DNA of 64,000 bases. Source: CAVXXB01 sp963765585 (GTDB lineage Bacteria > Calditrichota > Calditrichia > JAJRVZ01). This document shows positions 56,658 to 64,000 of this stretch, piece by piece. The notes under the pieces were generated by a model. The model ran no database searches. It had not been told where the DNA came from and saw only the letters and a list, made by a program, of their open reading frames with translations. Made by a program: the position numbers and the translations under genes. The stretch covers positions 62,001 through 126,000 of the forward strand of contig CAVXXB010000015.1 of NCBI GenBank assembly GCA_963765585.1, written 5' to 3'. Numbering within the stretch: position 1 is the first letter of the stretch; each line of letters starts with the position of its first letter.

Positions 56658-56710
56658 CCCTGAAACAAGTTCAGGGTGACACGATCGTCATTCCGAACTT
56701 GATTCGGAAT
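56658..56710. repeat. REP-like double hairpin inside rRNA operon 1
   Basis: Two palindromes, ccctgaaacaagttcaggg (56658-56676) and attccgaacttgattcggaat (56690-56710), lie between the 3' end of 23S and the 5' end of 5S. The same family as at 25892-25953. An identical copy is in operon 2. Confidence 0.8.
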
Positions 56711-56767
56711 CTATTATAATAGAATGTGGAAGTCGAATTATCTGCCATAATTGGAGTAAAAAATTAA

Positions 56768-59767
<3,000 letters not shown>

Positions 59768-59810
59768 TATAATCGCTTACTCAACTATGGCAGATTACTC
59801 GACTTCCACA

Positions 59811-59823
59811 TTGTCAATGAACA
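59811..59823 (-). promoter_or_regulatory. boxA-like antitermination site in the 16S-23S spacer
   Basis: TGTTCATTGACAA on the minus strand matches the boxA pattern TGYTCTTTRACAA with one change. The whole spacer (59768-59920, about 153 bases) has no tRNA gene. Confidence 0.5.
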
Positions 59824-59914
59824 CATAACTATATCAATAGCCTTCACAGGCTATAAAATAAATTCATATATTAAAACAACAGGTGAAAAAAGTGAGGTAA
59901 TGAGAGATCGTATT

Positions 59915-61478
<1,564 letters not shown>

Positions 61479-61540
61479 CCAAATATTATGAACTACTCAA
61501 AAAAAATCCTCTCTCGAGAACCTACACTTCATTTCACCTA

Positions 61541-61553
61541 TTGTCAAAGAACA
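61541..61553 (-). promoter_or_regulatory. boxA antitermination site of the rRNA leader
   Basis: TGTTCTTTGACAA on the minus strand, about 63 bases before the 16S 5' end, matches the rRNA boxA consensus closely. It binds NusB-S10 in known systems. Confidence 0.65.
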
Positions 61554-61575
61554 TTTTTGTTTTTGTGCGTCGAAC

Positions 61576-61604
61576 AATTTACATACAGAATATTCGCTCC
61601 GCAA
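61576..61604 (-). promoter_or_regulatory. Candidate rRNA promoter
   Basis: On the minus strand TTGCGG (61604-61599), 17 bases, then TAAATT (61581-61576), upstream of boxA. It lies in the 176-base gap between the 5S of operon 2 and the 16S of operon 1, so operon 1 can have its own promoter. Matches to the sigma-70 consensus are moderate. Confidence 0.4.
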
Positions 61605-61654
61605 GACTTTCTTACACATTTTTTTAGATATTTTGCAAAAAAAACAAAAAAAAA

Positions 61655-61769
61655 CTGGTGACGACTTACTCTCCCGTCCCACTCATAGGAACAGTACCAT
61701 CAGCGCTGGTGGGCTTAACTACTCTGTTCGGAATGGGAAGAGGTGTAGCCCCACCGCCATAGTCACCAG
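61655..61769 (-). rRNA. rrf: 5S ribosomal RNA, copy 2
   Basis: Identical to copy 1, offset by exactly 5140 bases, and followed by the same T-run. It belongs to the second, upstream rRNA operon. Confidence 0.97.
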
Positions 61770-61797
61770 AAACTTATGTTTTTAATCTATAATGAGA

Positions 61798-61850
61798 CCC
61801 TGAAACAAGTTCAGGGTGACACGATCGTCATTCCGAACTTGATTCGGAAT
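61798..61850. repeat. REP-like double hairpin inside rRNA operon 2
   Basis: Identical to 56658-56710, at the same place between 23S and 5S. Confidence 0.8.
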
Positions 61851-61907
61851 CTATTATAATAGAATGTGGAAGTCGAATTATCTGCCATAATTGGAGTAAA
61901 AAATTAA

Positions 61908-64000
<2,093 letters not shown>

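Overview
The window is a chromosomal segment of a Gram-negative, probably uncultured bacterium. The features that suggest this are MacB/FtsX-type exporters, lipoproteins with lipoboxes, a predicted outer-membrane barrel, sigma-54 control, a bacterial geranylgeranylglyceryl-phosphate synthase, AT-rich DNA and dense REP-like intergenic repeats. Together they fit the FCB superphylum (Calditrichota/KSB1-like or similar). The 16S is present and would settle this by a search; I do not name a species.

Layout. 0.3-6.2 kb: glutamate synthase gltB-gltD, both interrupted by one-base insertions. 6.5-10.4 kb: a periplasmic beta-propeller sensor joined to a SpoIIE phosphatase. 10.6-27.4 kb: a large exporter locus with four tandem FtsX/MacB-like permeases, two ABC ATPases and an HlyD-type adaptor, divergent from a sigma-54 response regulator and histidine kinase. 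27.5-31.0 kb: envelope and secreted proteins, including a lipoprotein, an S41 protease and a barrel. 31.3 kb: tRNA-Val(CAC). 31.5-40.2 kb: a minus-strand run purN-purH-mreB-mreC-mreD-mrdA-rodA, then a CpoB-like TPR lipoprotein, linking purine synthesis with rod-shape and peptidoglycan synthesis. 40.4-46.3 kb: assorted genes (LD-carboxypeptidase, SDR, metallophosphoesterase, CBS, PilZ, aminotransferase, DUF1232). 47-56.3 kb: lipid and surface-polysaccharide genes (GGGP synthase, GmhA-like isomerase, flippase, glycosyltransferases, methyltransferases, polyprenyl sugar-phosphate transferase). 56.5-64 kb: two tandem direct rRNA operons (16S-23S-5S, minus strand, period 5140 bp), the second running off the window.

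Two things stand out beyond the gene list. First, intergenic spaces hold nested palindromes built from short tandem 7-8-mers (a CGCAAAGA class, a TTAGAAA/TTAGGAG class and a GCCGATA class). One pair of CGCAAAGA arms at 22458-22918 tightly encloses a decayed GxxExxY (PD-(D/E)XK nuclease-like) gene inside the exporter operon, which suggests a mobile-element family with that nuclease-like gene as its autonomous form. Second, seven otherwise intact genes carry single-base indels, and five (perhaps six) lie on the tetramer AGCT. Two of the three differences between the rRNA copies also lie on AGCT. This looks like systematic consensus error at a modified AGCT motif rather than gene decay.
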